From CAZGMN01 sp964645765 (GTDB lineage: Bacteria; Acidobacteriota; Aminicenantia; Aminicenantales; Aminicenantaceae), in contig CAZYBE010000013.1 in the NCBI GenBank assembly GCA_964645765.1, positions 1 through 64,000 on the forward strand: a stretch of DNA of 64,000 nucleotides, written 5' to 3'. This document shows, one piece after another, positions 1-7,900 of this stretch (its first letter is position 1; each line of letters begins with the position of its first letter). Position numbers and translations under genes: made by a program. The notes beneath the pieces were generated by a model that made no database searches, was not told the origin of the DNA, and saw only the letters and a program-made list of their open reading frames with translations.

Positions 1-4
1 ATTC

Positions 5-859
5 ATGATCGTAATTTTGAAATCCATCTTAGCCGTCTTTGCCTCGACTTATGCCGTCGCTTTCTCGCTCGACTTCTTTAAAAATAAAGACAAGCTCTCA
101 AAAGCCTCATGGCCAGGCCTCTTGGGGATTGGCTTTGTCACCAATTTCCTGGATACTCTGGGTATCGGAAGCTTTGCCCAGCAAACTGCGTTCTTCAAAT
201 TCTTTAAGTTTGTCGATGACAGAATTATCCCCGGCACCCTGAATGTTGGCAATACCATCCCGACTGTCTGCCAGGCATTCATCTTCATGACAGTCATCAA
301 GGTCGCACCCTTGACTCTGGCCTGCATGGCCATTGCTGCTCCAGTAGGCGCAGCCCTCGGGGCTGGAGTGGTTGCCAAAATGCCCAGGAAAAAGATTCAG
401 TTTGGCCTGAGTTTTGCCTTAATGGCCATCGCACTCGCCATGCTGGCCGGGCTTTTGAACTGGTTCCCAAGAGGCGGAGAGGCGACGGGTTTGGGAGGCT
501 GGAAACTCATCTTAGCGACTTCGGTCAGTTTTGCGCTCGGTGCCTTGCACACGATCGGCGTCGGATTTTATGCTCCCTGTATGGCTCTTGTCTATGCTCT
601 GGGAATGAGTCCAAGAGTCGCCTTCCCCATCATGATGACTTCAACAGCCATGCTCATCTCGGCCGCAAGCCTGAGATTCATCAAAGAAAAGGCTCATGAC
701 CGAAAAGCTTCCATGGCTTTGACGCTTTTCGGAGTCCTCGGTGTTCTTCTGGCCGCCTATGTTGTCACCTCTCTTCCTTTGAAAATACTCAAATGGGTTG
801 TGCTGGGAGTTATTCTTTACACCTCGCTGATGATGCTCAGGTCGGCCATTCGAGACTGA
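5..859 (+). CDS. TauE/SafE-family membrane permease (start may lie left of the window)
   Basis: Integral membrane protein of 284 residues with seven or eight hydrophobic spans and the small-residue-rich loops of TauE/SafE (DUF81) anion permeases, which move sulfite, sulfonates or related organic anions across the inner membrane. Two half-repeats are visible: an N-terminal half with 'GLLGIGFVTNFLDTLGIGSF' and a C-terminal half with 'ALGALHTIGVGFYAPCMAL', as expected for the inverted-repeat fold. The substrate cannot be read from sequence. The ATG at base 5 has no visible upstream ribosome site because the window begins there, so the true start may be further left. It stands alone, ending 49 bp before the tRNA-Arg on the other strand. 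Confidence 0.8.
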   Translation: MIVILKSILAVFASTYAVAFSLDFFKNKDKLSKASWPGLLGIGFVTNFLDTLGIGSFAQQTAFFKFFKFVDDRIIPGTLNVGNTIPTVCQAFIFMTVIKVAPLTLACMAIAAPVGAALGAGVVAKMPRKKIQFGLSFALMAIALAMLAGLLNWFPRGGEATGLGGWKLILATSVSFALGALHTIGVGFYAPCMALVYALGMSPRVAFPIMMTSTAMLISAASLRFIKEKAHDRKASMALTLFGVLGVLLAAYVVTSLPLKILKWVVLGVILYTSLMMLRSAIRD

Positions 860-907
860 ACATTCTTGAAAAATGAATCTGATTCACTGAAGGCAGAAGA
901 AAATACT

Positions 908-984
908 TGGTACGCCTGGAGGGATTCGAACCCCCGACCCTCTGATCCGTAGTCAGATGCTCTATCCAGCTGAGCTACAGGCGC
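908..984 (-). tRNA. tRNA-Arg (anticodon ACG), CCA encoded
   Basis: The reverse strand folds as a complete tRNA. The seven-pair acceptor stem is GCGCCTG with CAGGCGT (G1-U72 wobble), the T arm carries GGTTCGAATCC, and the anticodon stem TCTGA/TCAGA holds loop CTACGGA, giving anticodon ACG (Arg, CGN codons). The terminal CCA is encoded at 908-910 and the discriminator base is A. The body (911-984) and 95 bp of its 5' flank recur exactly at 7674-7747, where the encoded CCA is missing; this copy is therefore the likelier original and fully functional one. Confidence 0.97.
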
Positions 985-1079
985 ACCACAATTGTGGCCT
1001 TATTATGCCATGAAAAAATGAGGGGAAGCAACTTGGTTGTGATAATTTTTTTACGAGATTGCTTCGTCACTGCGCTCCT
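910..1079. repeat. 170-bp perfect direct repeat, left copy (tRNA-Arg plus upstream flank)
   Basis: Bases 910-1079 match 7673-7842 base for base, with a constant offset of 6763 and no indel. The repeat covers the tRNA-Arg body and 95 bp on its 5' side. It ends here inside a REP-like motif (gcttcgtcactgcgctcct) that is interrupted, while in the right copy the motif runs on to its usual ending (cgcaatgaca). The left outer flank and the right outer flank therefore look ancestral, with the DNA between the repeats inserted. Confidence 0.95.
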
Positions 1080-1171
1080 TTTTCTCCTCCTTCTCCTCCA
1101 TTCTCTTTTCTCCTAAGTGAAGTTTTGTGTGAGGTCTCTTAGATTCTTCTATTCTTAGATTCTTCAGGATA

Positions 1172-1327
1172 ATATCCTTCTACCTATCAATAAAAAACGT
1201 GTCTTACACGTCACGGGAGACGTGTCATAAGTCTTTGATGCGTCACTGGTGACGTGTCATGCTGAAAATCGACCAAAATCGCTTTTTTAACGTCGGAGTC
1301 CTTCTACATATCAATAAAAGATGTGTC
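1172..1327. repeat. Pair of 32-bp imperfect direct repeats framing two palindromes
   Basis: Units at 1172-1203 and 1296-1327 differ at only a few positions. Between them are two perfect short inverted repeats with cores ACACGTC...GACGTGT (1206-1225) and CGTCACTGGTGACG (1241-1254). The arrangement could be REP/RAYT-type palindromic elements, or iteron-like sites left by a plasmid. The sequence alone does not decide between these. Confidence 0.6.
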
Positions 1328-1562
1328 ATGTTTTCCTCTTTTTTGGCCTCCTCGAAGGCTGCCAGCCGTCGATCTTCTCGGTCAATGGCAGATAGTAGGC
1401 ATTTGTCCGGCCTCTTTCGCTCCTCTTGACTCTCAATCCCAAGCCCACCTTCGCCCATCTTATCGCTCGACTAACTGTGATGACCCCGACGCCCGCCTCT
1501 ATCTCGATGAGGCGCTTTTCCGGCTCTGCCGTCGTTTCAAATTCGGGAGGCCAGAGCTTCAA
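1326..1562 (-). pseudogene. Possible winged-helix DNA-binding protein fragment
   Basis: A 78-codon frame from a TTG, with an in-frame stop a few codons upstream. Its middle ('VSRAIRWAKVGLGLRVKRSE' followed by GRTNAYYLPL) resembles the recognition helix and wing of small winged-helix domains found in plasmid or phage replication proteins, where a basic helix is followed by GRTNxYxL. The expected N-terminal helices are missing, there is no ribosome site, and base composition is richer in G+C than the neighbouring res/mod genes. It may be a decayed remnant or a chance frame. Confidence 0.3.
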
Positions 1563-1697
1563 TATCTCTGGCTTCCACCCGCCTCACTGCCAGTCGCATC
1601 ATTGCCTTTTCTGAGTATCCCCTAATTGTATAAATAAGAATGACTTAAATGTCCTTCGCTTTTCCCCTCGTCTTGGCATTTGTTCATCTCCATCAAA

Positions 1698-4658
1698 CTA
1701 TTCCTCTAACTTTGCCTCAAGCTCTGATTTGAAATCCTTTGCAAAATCACCAAAATTATCAAACCAATATTTTTTGTAATTATCTAATACTTCAGCGATA
1801 CCTCTCCGAGGTTTAAGCAGTAACTTTGTATTGATATTCAATCCGTTGAACGGAAAAGTTTTACTTTCTTTCCCTTCTTTGGTTTCAAATATTTTTGAAT
1901 AGCCATCTATTTTTCTATATCCGTCGGCGTGTTCTGTCCCTTTGGGGTCAACAAATAACATTATATATTTGTTTCCTTTTTGCATCCAAAATATAAAATC
2001 TGGCTTAAAATTTGCGATATTATTTTCTTTTGGGTTATAGTAAGGAATATATACTTCATCTAAAGTTTGATCGAGCTTGCTAAACATCCACCAGTCAAAT
2101 TGGGAAAAAAAGTTATCCGGTTTGGCAATATATTCTTCAAGCTGTTCTATGAATCTTACTTCGCTATCCACATTGATAATGTGATTCAGATAATCAACTT
2201 TTTCGCTTTCAGAAACTATCACTGGAAGATAATAATGATTGGCTAGATATTTAATTTTGACTTTTTGATTTTTTAATTCAAAACCTCCAGAATTAAATAA
2301 GCTCATTTGTTTGCGGGCAAATTCTTCTCTGGGGATTTTTCCATACTGTTTATCTAACTCTTTTTGTTTTTCGGGATACTGCCTTATTTCCCCAATTTTC
2401 TTTTTTATCTCAGCGACCTTTTCTCCATCGCTGAATCTAATCTTTTTAAAATGAACTATCTCATCTTCAAGTTTTTTAAATTTATCGAATTCTTTGCTTT
2501 TTACGGCAAAGTAATCAAAAACTCTATCAAGGATTAATTCGGGTTCAAAAAGCGACCTTTCTTCGCTAAAATCGTAGTATTTCTCCGCCTCCTGCAAACT
2601 TTCCTTTGCTTTAATTAAAACTTTTACTTCGCACTCGTATTTGGCCAAAGAGACCTTATCGCCTAAAAACTCATAAAACTGTTTTGTTAAGCTCAAATCT
2701 TCCTTGCTGATAGGATATTTCTGCGGTTCTTTTTCTTCAGCAAAAATCTTTTCAGAATCTTTGTAAACAGGCACCAAAAGAAGATGCTTTTCCGCTTCCT
2801 TGTTAACGATAAAATCTCCGCCCAAGTCTTTATCCTGCTTTTCTTCTTTTAGGGTTTTAATTATTTCCTTCAAATTCTCAGCATTCGTACCAAAAACAAA
2901 CAAGCTCTCAATCGGCAAAATTAGTTTTTGAACTTTGTTAAATAGGGTTTCCTCTATTTCTTTTGCGTTAAATAGGTTTTGGATCCTCCTTCTTTTGTTT
3001 TTTTGCGGTTCTATTCTTACGCCTCTGCCTACTGACTGCAAAACGAATTTTTTGGCGTCGCTTCCCACGCCAATATTTACAAACAAAATGAGATTTGGCC
3101 TGTTAGAGTCCCATCCCTCGTAAAAGGCACGCGACCCCAGCAGAACATTAATATCGGAATCGTCACGGTTTATTTTCTTGAAATAACTTTCATTCTCAAA
3201 ACTTTCATTTATCTCATACCCTTCAAGTTTTTCCTTAAGCCAGCCGGAAATGTCGCCGATCTTTATCAGCGCAAACGGCTTTTCACTGGTTCGTAGTTTA
3301 AAAATCAGTTCGTTTCTATTGCCGGGGATTTTTAAAACTTCAATATTGCCCGGCGCTTTAGCATTAAAAATCTGCTTTAGGATGTCCTCATACTCCAGCT
3401 TTGCAATTAGATCGGTGTTTACAATACATTCTAAATCTTCAAATTCAAATTTGGGCTGATTATTAAATTCCTCAACGAGTTCTTCTTTTGCTTTTTTAAG
3501 CAAGTCTGCTTTTATCTCTTTTTTTGCAATTTTTTCAAGTTCTGCAAAAAAGAGTTTCAGATCAGAGTCCTTTATATCTACGGAGTTAACCAGCGTCAAG
3601 AGAAGCGGGCGATGATACAGGGATGTATCTTCTTTTCTAACCTTTTCAGAATACTTATTGATATAGGTTAAAAGTATCAGTGTTTTTAAAACAATTTTCT
3701 GCTTTTCAAGTGGAGAAAAATCGGTTTTACTGCGGAAGGCGCTAATCTCTGATTGAGACACATAGATATGCTTACCATAACCTTCTTCAATAAATCTTGA
3801 AAGGTTAAAGTTAAATGCACAGGTGGCGTAATCCCTTGGGTCGGTAAAGGTGGCGGAAAAATTAAATAAGAATCCGTTTCTTGATAATATTGAGTATAAA
3901 ATCTGCCTTTTGCTGTCTTCCTTGTCTCCTTTATGCGCCTCATCCAAAAGAATATACCACTTGCCGTTATTATCGTAGTTTCTAAAATTGACGATTTTTT
4001 CTTTATGCTCGTCTGAAATCAAATCAGAGCGGTAATAAAAAACAGTTATTTCGTTTTTCGCCAAAGGCAAGGCATTTTCGCGCTTGACGCTTTCGTAATC
4101 CCTTAAGCTCTTGAGGTTGATTTTTGTTTCAAAGTTAAAACTGTTAAATTCCTCTACATGATTTTTAAACTGCTCTAATAAATCGTCGCGATGTGCCAAA
4201 AAGAGAATATCGTTTGCCGGTATTTCTTTTTCCTTAATCAGTTTGCCTAAAATTTCAATCAGTTTGACAATCAAAAGGGTTTTTCCTGAGCCAGTCGCCA
4301 TCCAAAAACTCATCCGATTGATAAAATGTTCAAAAGAAATTTTGCTGTCTGAGACGGGGTAAGATTTGTCGTATTCCAAAAGATATTTTGCAGTTTTTCC
4401 TTCTCCTTTTTTCTTTAAATCATAATCAAATTTTTCCTCAAAACCGTTGGCTTTATAATGGCTATATAAATTTGACTTTTTTCCATCCTTGTCTTTATAG
4501 TAAAGCCACACGGCTTTTAGCGCGTTTTGAAGACCCTGTTTTTGAAAATCAAAAAGCGTCTTGCCTCTTGAGAAGCGGCAAAAATCAAACCCCTGCCATT
4601 TCACCGGCAAGCTGTCAAAAGAAATATCATCTACGATGTCTTGCAGATAAAGTCTCAT
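1698..4658 (-). CDS. res: Type III restriction endonuclease subunit Res
   Basis: Cytoplasmic helicase-nuclease subunit of a type III restriction-modification system, which translocates on DNA and cuts when it meets unmodified sites. The 986 residues show superfamily 2 helicase motifs in order: Walker A ATGSGKT (121-127), DEAH (239-242), SAT (268-270), motif V around GSRAFYEGWDS (508-518) and motif VI QSVGRGVRI (541-549). A C-terminal PD-(D/E)XK nuclease follows, with PDFIFW at 886-891 and the D-x-K (DPKG) at 904-907. Length matches the family. The start codon lies 1 bp past the mod stop, so the two are almost certainly one transcript with coupled translation. It is clearly more AT-rich than flanking chromosome, a sign of transfer. 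All key residues look intact. Confidence 0.95.
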   Translation of the reverse strand: MRLYLQDIVDDISFDSLPVKWQGFDFCRFSRGKTLFDFQKQGLQNALKAVWLYYKDKDGKKSNLYSHYKANGFEEKFDYDLKKKGEGKTAKYLLEYDKSYPVSDSKISFEHFINRMSFWMATGSGKTLLIVKLIEILGKLIKEKEIPANDILFLAHRDDLLEQFKNHVEEFNSFNFETKINLKSLRDYESVKRENALPLAKNEITVFYYRSDLISDEHKEKIVNFRNYDNNGKWYILLDEAHKGDKEDSKRQILYSILSRNGFLFNFSATFTDPRDYATCAFNFNLSRFIEEGYGKHIYVSQSEISAFRSKTDFSPLEKQKIVLKTLILLTYINKYSEKVRKEDTSLYHRPLLLTLVNSVDIKDSDLKLFFAELEKIAKKEIKADLLKKAKEELVEEFNNQPKFEFEDLECIVNTDLIAKLEYEDILKQIFNAKAPGNIEVLKIPGNRNELIFKLRTSEKPFALIKIGDISGWLKEKLEGYEINESFENESYFKKINRDDSDINVLLGSRAFYEGWDSNRPNLILFVNIGVGSDAKKFVLQSVGRGVRIEPQKNKRRRIQNLFNAKEIEETLFNKVQKLILPIESLFVFGTNAENLKEIIKTLKEEKQDKDLGGDFIVNKEAEKHLLLVPVYKDSEKIFAEEKEPQKYPISKEDLSLTKQFYEFLGDKVSLAKYECEVKVLIKAKESLQEAEKYYDFSEERSLFEPELILDRVFDYFAVKSKEFDKFKKLEDEIVHFKKIRFSDGEKVAEIKKKIGEIRQYPEKQKELDKQYGKIPREEFARKQMSLFNSGGFELKNQKVKIKYLANHYYLPVIVSESEKVDYLNHIINVDSEVRFIEQLEEYIAKPDNFFSQFDWWMFSKLDQTLDEVYIPYYNPKENNIANFKPDFIFWMQKGNKYIMLFVDPKGTEHADGYRKIDGYSKIFETKEGKESKTFPFNGLNINTKLLLKPRRGIAEVLDNYKKYWFDNFGDFAKDFKSELEAKLEE

Positions 4659-4659
4659 A

Positions 4660-7194
4660 CTACCACCAGATTAGAGGTTTAATAAGTTTGTAATCCAAAT
4701 CCTTGGTATTTATTTTGGTATCGTCGGTAAATTCTACTTCGCCATCAGTAATTTTCTTTATCCGTTTGCCGGTTAGGTTTGAAAGTGTTTCGGCAATGTC
4801 AATGTCGGGGTAAAGTTTTGATAAATCTACTTTGACTTTGTTGTTTTTGTAATCAATCTCCAAAGCCTTCAGCATCTTTTCGTCTTTCATAAAGACATAT
4901 TCTTGATAAGGAGATGTATTTGGTCGTGTGAATAAATCGCCGTCCTCGTATTTGCAATTTCGCAGAGCGTCTTCGTATTGCTCAAGTTCGTAGTATTTGA
5001 AGAAGCCACCACCTTGCCAATTTAAGTCCTCTGACAATTTTGGGCGAAGATCTCCAAAAACTACGGTTTTCATTCTTTTTAAAACTATGCTTTCTACGTA
5101 TTCGCCCATTTCTACACCAATCCATCTTCTATTTAACTTATGGGCAGCCGCTACAGTTGTTCCTGATCCAACGAAAAAATCAAACACCAAATCCCCTTCT
5201 TTGGTTGAGGATTGAATCATACGTCTTAATAGATTCTCTGGCTTCTGAGTTTTGTCCTCACCCCAATTCTCCCTTGTCATATTTTGGGTATACATGAGTG
5301 ACAAAACATCGTTCCACATGTCGCCAATTGCTTTTGTATCAATCTTTGGCAATTTGAATTTACTAAGATTAGAATGGTTTTCCTTATATTTATACACATA
5401 TAAATCATCATTCTCTTTAAAAATATCTAACCATCCCAATCCTTCTACGCTCTTTTCATCATTTTTAACGCACATTTTGTTAAACAAGGGCTTGTCCTTT
5501 GAATAATAAAGGATAGTGTCATGCTGTCTTATCCAGTTTAATGCTTGAGTTTTAAATCCAGATAATGCCTCGCCTGTATTCCAAATAATTTCTTTATCTG
5601 GTTCTTTATTAAAAATAGAATCCATCAAAGAACGAGCTAAAAAATTACAATTATGATCTAGATGGATATAAAAACTTCCGTCATTTTCAAGAAATTGTTT
5701 AGCTAATTGAACCCTATCTTGTATCATTGATAACCAAGTAGAATCCTTAAATTTATCTATATAGGCGTAACTACTTCCCTCTGTGTTAAATGGGGGGTCA
5801 ATATATATTACTTTTATATGGTTTTTAAACTTATTTATTGAGTTTAATGCCTGGTAATTATCTGATTTTATTAAATAACCATTAATAACTTTATCCAAAG
5901 AATAATTTTTAGAAAGACACTTTAGGACATTATTTTTAAATTCATTACTGAAATATTTTGTATCTATATATATTTTTTCCAAATCTATTTCTTTTACTAA
6001 TGAGCTTGAACTGTATGAAGCAAAATACCCCTCAATCTTCTTGGTTCTATCAAACAAATCAATATTTACCGGTTTTTCGGTTTTATTCTTTTTCAAATAA
6101 TCGTTCCTATCTTCTTCTTTATCAAATACCTTTATGTACTCCAATTTAATTAAATCGTTTTTTATCTCCACATTACTTACATAAACCTTTCGTAGTGGTT
6201 GTTTATAAATCTCTCTTACTGTATCAACTATATCTTTTCTAAATTCGGAGATATAATTAAGCTTTTCGTATACTTCTTTTTTGATAATGACGTATTCTTT
6301 ATCATCAATCGATTTTTTTAGGGTTTTTAAACTCAAAACATAATTGCTATTTTTTACAAACTTTGGCTTATTCCAGATTTTGACAAGCTCATCTTCAAAT
6401 TGGGAGATGAAATCAATGATTTTAAAAGCAATATCTTTGAGGATTTGCAGTTGGTTGATTCTTTCCGCGCTCCATTCTTTGGCTCCGTCCCAGAAATATT
6501 GATAACTCCAAAGCTTAAACTGTTCCTGCAAAAACGCTTTGGCGTTTTTGTTGATAAAGAAATCCACTTCGCTTTGTTTTTCAAACACTCTAAAAGCCCG
6601 CTCTAACTGTTCTTCGGTAATGGCAACGCCTTTCTTTTTTAGAGACTTTAAGATTTCGTCTTGTTTTGTCTTTGTGCCCCTTTCGGAATAAGACACGCCA
6701 AAAACAATTGTGTCGTCTTCGCGGACTTTATTCAGATCAAAAATCAGCGAGCGCTTTTCATTGGCTTTTTTAGATTCTATTTTTGAGGCGTCAAAATAAA
6801 ACTTGAATCCGTCAAACTCAACCGGCAGACTTCTGAAAATCCGGTCGGTTTTAACATAATAAAGCATCTGCGTTTTCCAGAAGAGAATGACATCCTTTTC
6901 ATCTGTATAAACCTTTTCGTAGATATTGTTATGAAACGGAGTAGAATTGAAATAAATTGACCCGCTTTCGGTAAAATAGCGGCTAAAAAAAGAATAGAGC
7001 TTGTCAAAAAGTTCGTCCTTAAATTTAGGATGATTTTTTAGGGCTTCTTCAATATCTTTTTTAAGAATTTCTTCAATCTTTAGGTAGTAATTGGACTTTA
7101 TCCGCATCAGATTGACAAAACCGCCCTCGCCTTCAATCCTGGCGCCGATAAAAACATCTTGCATTGCTTTGTAAAATTTTTGTTCTTTAGTCAT
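4660..7194 (-). CDS. mod: Type III DNA methyltransferase subunit Mod
   Basis: Adenine-N6 (beta-class) DNA methyltransferase and specificity subunit for the adjacent Res, acting in the cytoplasm. Counting from a TTG at 7203, motif IV DPPF falls at 469-472 and the SAM-binding motif I FVGSGTT at 677-683. The order IV before I defines the beta class; QKPE at 653-656 precedes motif I as usual. At about 844 residues it is longer than classical Mod proteins (about 650), owing to a ~400-residue N-terminal region I do not recognise. The ATG at 7194 (MTKEQKFYK) is preferred to the TTG at 7203. Target recognition probably lies between the motifs, around residues 500-650. It shares the AT-rich composition of res. 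Confidence 0.93.
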   Translation of the reverse strand: MTKEQKFYKAMQDVFIGARIEGEGGFVNLMRIKSNYYLKIEEILKKDIEEALKNHPKFKDELFDKLYSFFSRYFTESGSIYFNSTPFHNNIYEKVYTDEKDVILFWKTQMLYYVKTDRIFRSLPVEFDGFKFYFDASKIESKKANEKRSLIFDLNKVREDDTIVFGVSYSERGTKTKQDEILKSLKKKGVAITEEQLERAFRVFEKQSEVDFFINKNAKAFLQEQFKLWSYQYFWDGAKEWSAERINQLQILKDIAFKIIDFISQFEDELVKIWNKPKFVKNSNYVLSLKTLKKSIDDKEYVIIKKEVYEKLNYISEFRKDIVDTVREIYKQPLRKVYVSNVEIKNDLIKLEYIKVFDKEEDRNDYLKKNKTEKPVNIDLFDRTKKIEGYFASYSSSSLVKEIDLEKIYIDTKYFSNEFKNNVLKCLSKNYSLDKVINGYLIKSDNYQALNSINKFKNHIKVIYIDPPFNTEGSSYAYIDKFKDSTWLSMIQDRVQLAKQFLENDGSFYIHLDHNCNFLARSLMDSIFNKEPDKEIIWNTGEALSGFKTQALNWIRQHDTILYYSKDKPLFNKMCVKNDEKSVEGLGWLDIFKENDDLYVYKYKENHSNLSKFKLPKIDTKAIGDMWNDVLSLMYTQNMTRENWGEDKTQKPENLLRRMIQSSTKEGDLVFDFFVGSGTTVAAAHKLNRRWIGVEMGEYVESIVLKRMKTVVFGDLRPKLSEDLNWQGGGFFKYYELEQYEDALRNCKYEDGDLFTRPNTSPYQEYVFMKDEKMLKALEIDYKNNKVKVDLSKLYPDIDIAETLSNLTGKRIKKITDGEVEFTDDTKINTKDLDYKLIKPLIWW

Positions 7195-7199
7195 ATAAA

Positions 7200-7259
7200 T
7201 CAACCCTCTTTTAAAAGGCTCATGATCCTTTCAATTTCCTGCTCCGAAAGTTTACGCAT
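7200..7259 (-). CDS. 19-codon ORF overlapping the mod start (uncertain)
   Basis: An ATG-to-TGA frame of 19 codons (MRKLSEQEIERIMSLLKEG) starts 5 bp after the ribbon-helix-helix ORF stops and ends just upstream of the mod ATG at 7194. Its sequence looks like the first helix of a helix-turn-helix domain, so it may be a truncated relic or a leader peptide coupling translation into mod. There is no direct evidence that it is made. Confidence 0.25.
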   Translation of the reverse strand: MRKLSEQEIERIMSLLKEG

Positions 7260-7264
7260 GGCGA

Positions 7265-7432
7265 TTACCCCTTCTTTCTCCTCTCCCTCGTCCAGTCCTG
7301 CCGATCCTTCTCAATCAAGTCCCGGATGATGGACACAATGGAGGCATTTTGGTTCTGCTTCTGAAGTTCCAGGGCTTTCTCCTTCAAGAAAAAATATTGC
7401 GCCTCAGTGAGTTCAATAGTCATCTTCCTCAT
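7265..7432 (-). CDS. Small ribbon-helix-helix (CopG/antitoxin-like) protein
   Basis: A 55-codon ORF running from ATG 7432 to TAA 7265. The N-terminal RKMTIELTEAQYFFLKEKAL forms a beta-strand followed by a helix, then a polar turn (QKQNQNAS) and a second helix (IVSIIRDLIEKDRQ). This matches the ribbon-helix-helix fold of CopG/Arc-type dimeric DNA-binding proteins and antitoxins. The tail is very basic (WTRERRKKG). It is the first gene upstream of mod-res on the same strand, with no toxin gene beside it. It could be an orphan antitoxin or, given its position, a controller of the restriction genes; the second is inference. Confidence 0.65.
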   Translation of the reverse strand: MRKMTIELTEAQYFFLKEKALELQKQNQNASIVSIIRDLIEKDRQDWTRERRKKG

Positions 7433-7672
7433 ATTGGATTTACTGCCAACTTACACCTCACTTATCGGCTGCCTGGCGAAAGAATAGCACCAATATAGGG
7501 GTTAGTCAAATAAGGAGAGCAGACCTCTCCCCTCGTCACCACCATGTCACCAGAATTGCCTAAAAGCAGGCCTCTTCCCACGTGCCAAATGCGTGCCAAA
7601 AAAATGCCTAAACCTGCTTAATTATGGGTATGAATGCTTAAAGTAAAATGAAGACTTATCAGGGAAAAGCTA
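7433..7672. other. Right end of the restriction island, non-coding
   Basis: About 240 bp between the ribbon-helix-helix gene and the right tRNA copy. No complete gene is visible. A short plus-strand frame rich in basic and Pro residues (MPKPA-stop ending near 7620) points toward the tRNA, where integrase genes often end, but no integrase motif (the R, HxxR and Y residues) can be found. Promoters for the leftward genes should lie here; no sharp -35/-10 pair is obvious. Confidence 0.4.
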
Positions 7673-7842
7673 GTACGCCTGGAGGGATTCGAACCCCCGA
7701 CCCTCTGATCCGTAGTCAGATGCTCTATCCAGCTGAGCTACAGGCGCACCACAATTGTGGCCTTATTATGCCATGAAAAAATGAGGGGAAGCAACTTGGT
7801 TGTGATAATTTTTTTACGAGATTGCTTCGTCACTGCGCTCCT
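7673..7842. repeat. 170-bp perfect direct repeat, right copy
   Basis: Exact copy of 910-1079. Beyond base 7842 the REP-like motif broken in the left copy continues (cgcaatgaca), so the right junction looks like undisturbed chromosome. Together the two copies bound a 6.76-kb unit. Confidence 0.95.
7674..7747 (-). tRNA. tRNA-Arg (ACG), second copy, CCA not encoded
   Basis: The tRNA body is identical to 911-984 and has the same anticodon ACG. The three bases after the discriminator read CTA instead of CCA, so the transcript would need CCA added by tRNA nucleotidyltransferase. The duplicated 95-bp upstream flank carries whatever promoter elements lie in it, so this copy may well be expressed. 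Confidence 0.93.
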
Positions 7843-7900
7843 CGCAATGACAGCTAGGGCTTGCCACGCGCCCTTCGCGTGCTCGCAATGGCACCCGCCC
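7807..7900. repeat. Tandem REP-like element overlapping a gene end
   Basis: Two related units stand side by side. One reads (minus strand) cattgcgaggagcgcagtgacgaagcaa; the next shares the start cattgcgag and then reads cacgcgaagggcgcg. Sequences of this type are widely dispersed in many bacterial genomes. The second unit supplies the last dozen codons of the YprB-like gene, whose stop (7854-7856) falls inside the element. Confidence 0.6.

Larger units (their letters stand above)
1080..1697. other. Non-coding left end of the island, with repeats
   Basis: No convincing full gene lies in these ~620 bp. Visible structure: a pyrimidine-rich tract (1080-1115); a short tandem agattcttc (1141-1167); two imperfect 32-bp direct repeats (1172-1203 and 1296-1327) sharing 'tatcaataaaa'; between them two palindromes, ACACGTC/GACGTGT (1206-1225) and CGTCAC-TG-GTGACG (1241-1254), each followed by gtcat; and a short ORF resembling a winged-helix fragment (separate entry). 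Confidence 0.6.

Noticed and set aside
1172..1327. Two 32-bp repeats considered as a small CRISPR
   Set aside because: Only two units, about 92 bp apart, with palindromes in the spacer and no cas genes in the window.
7433..7672. Integrase 3' end reading toward the right tRNA copy
   Set aside because: Only short basic frames are open; none of the tyrosine-recombinase residues is present.
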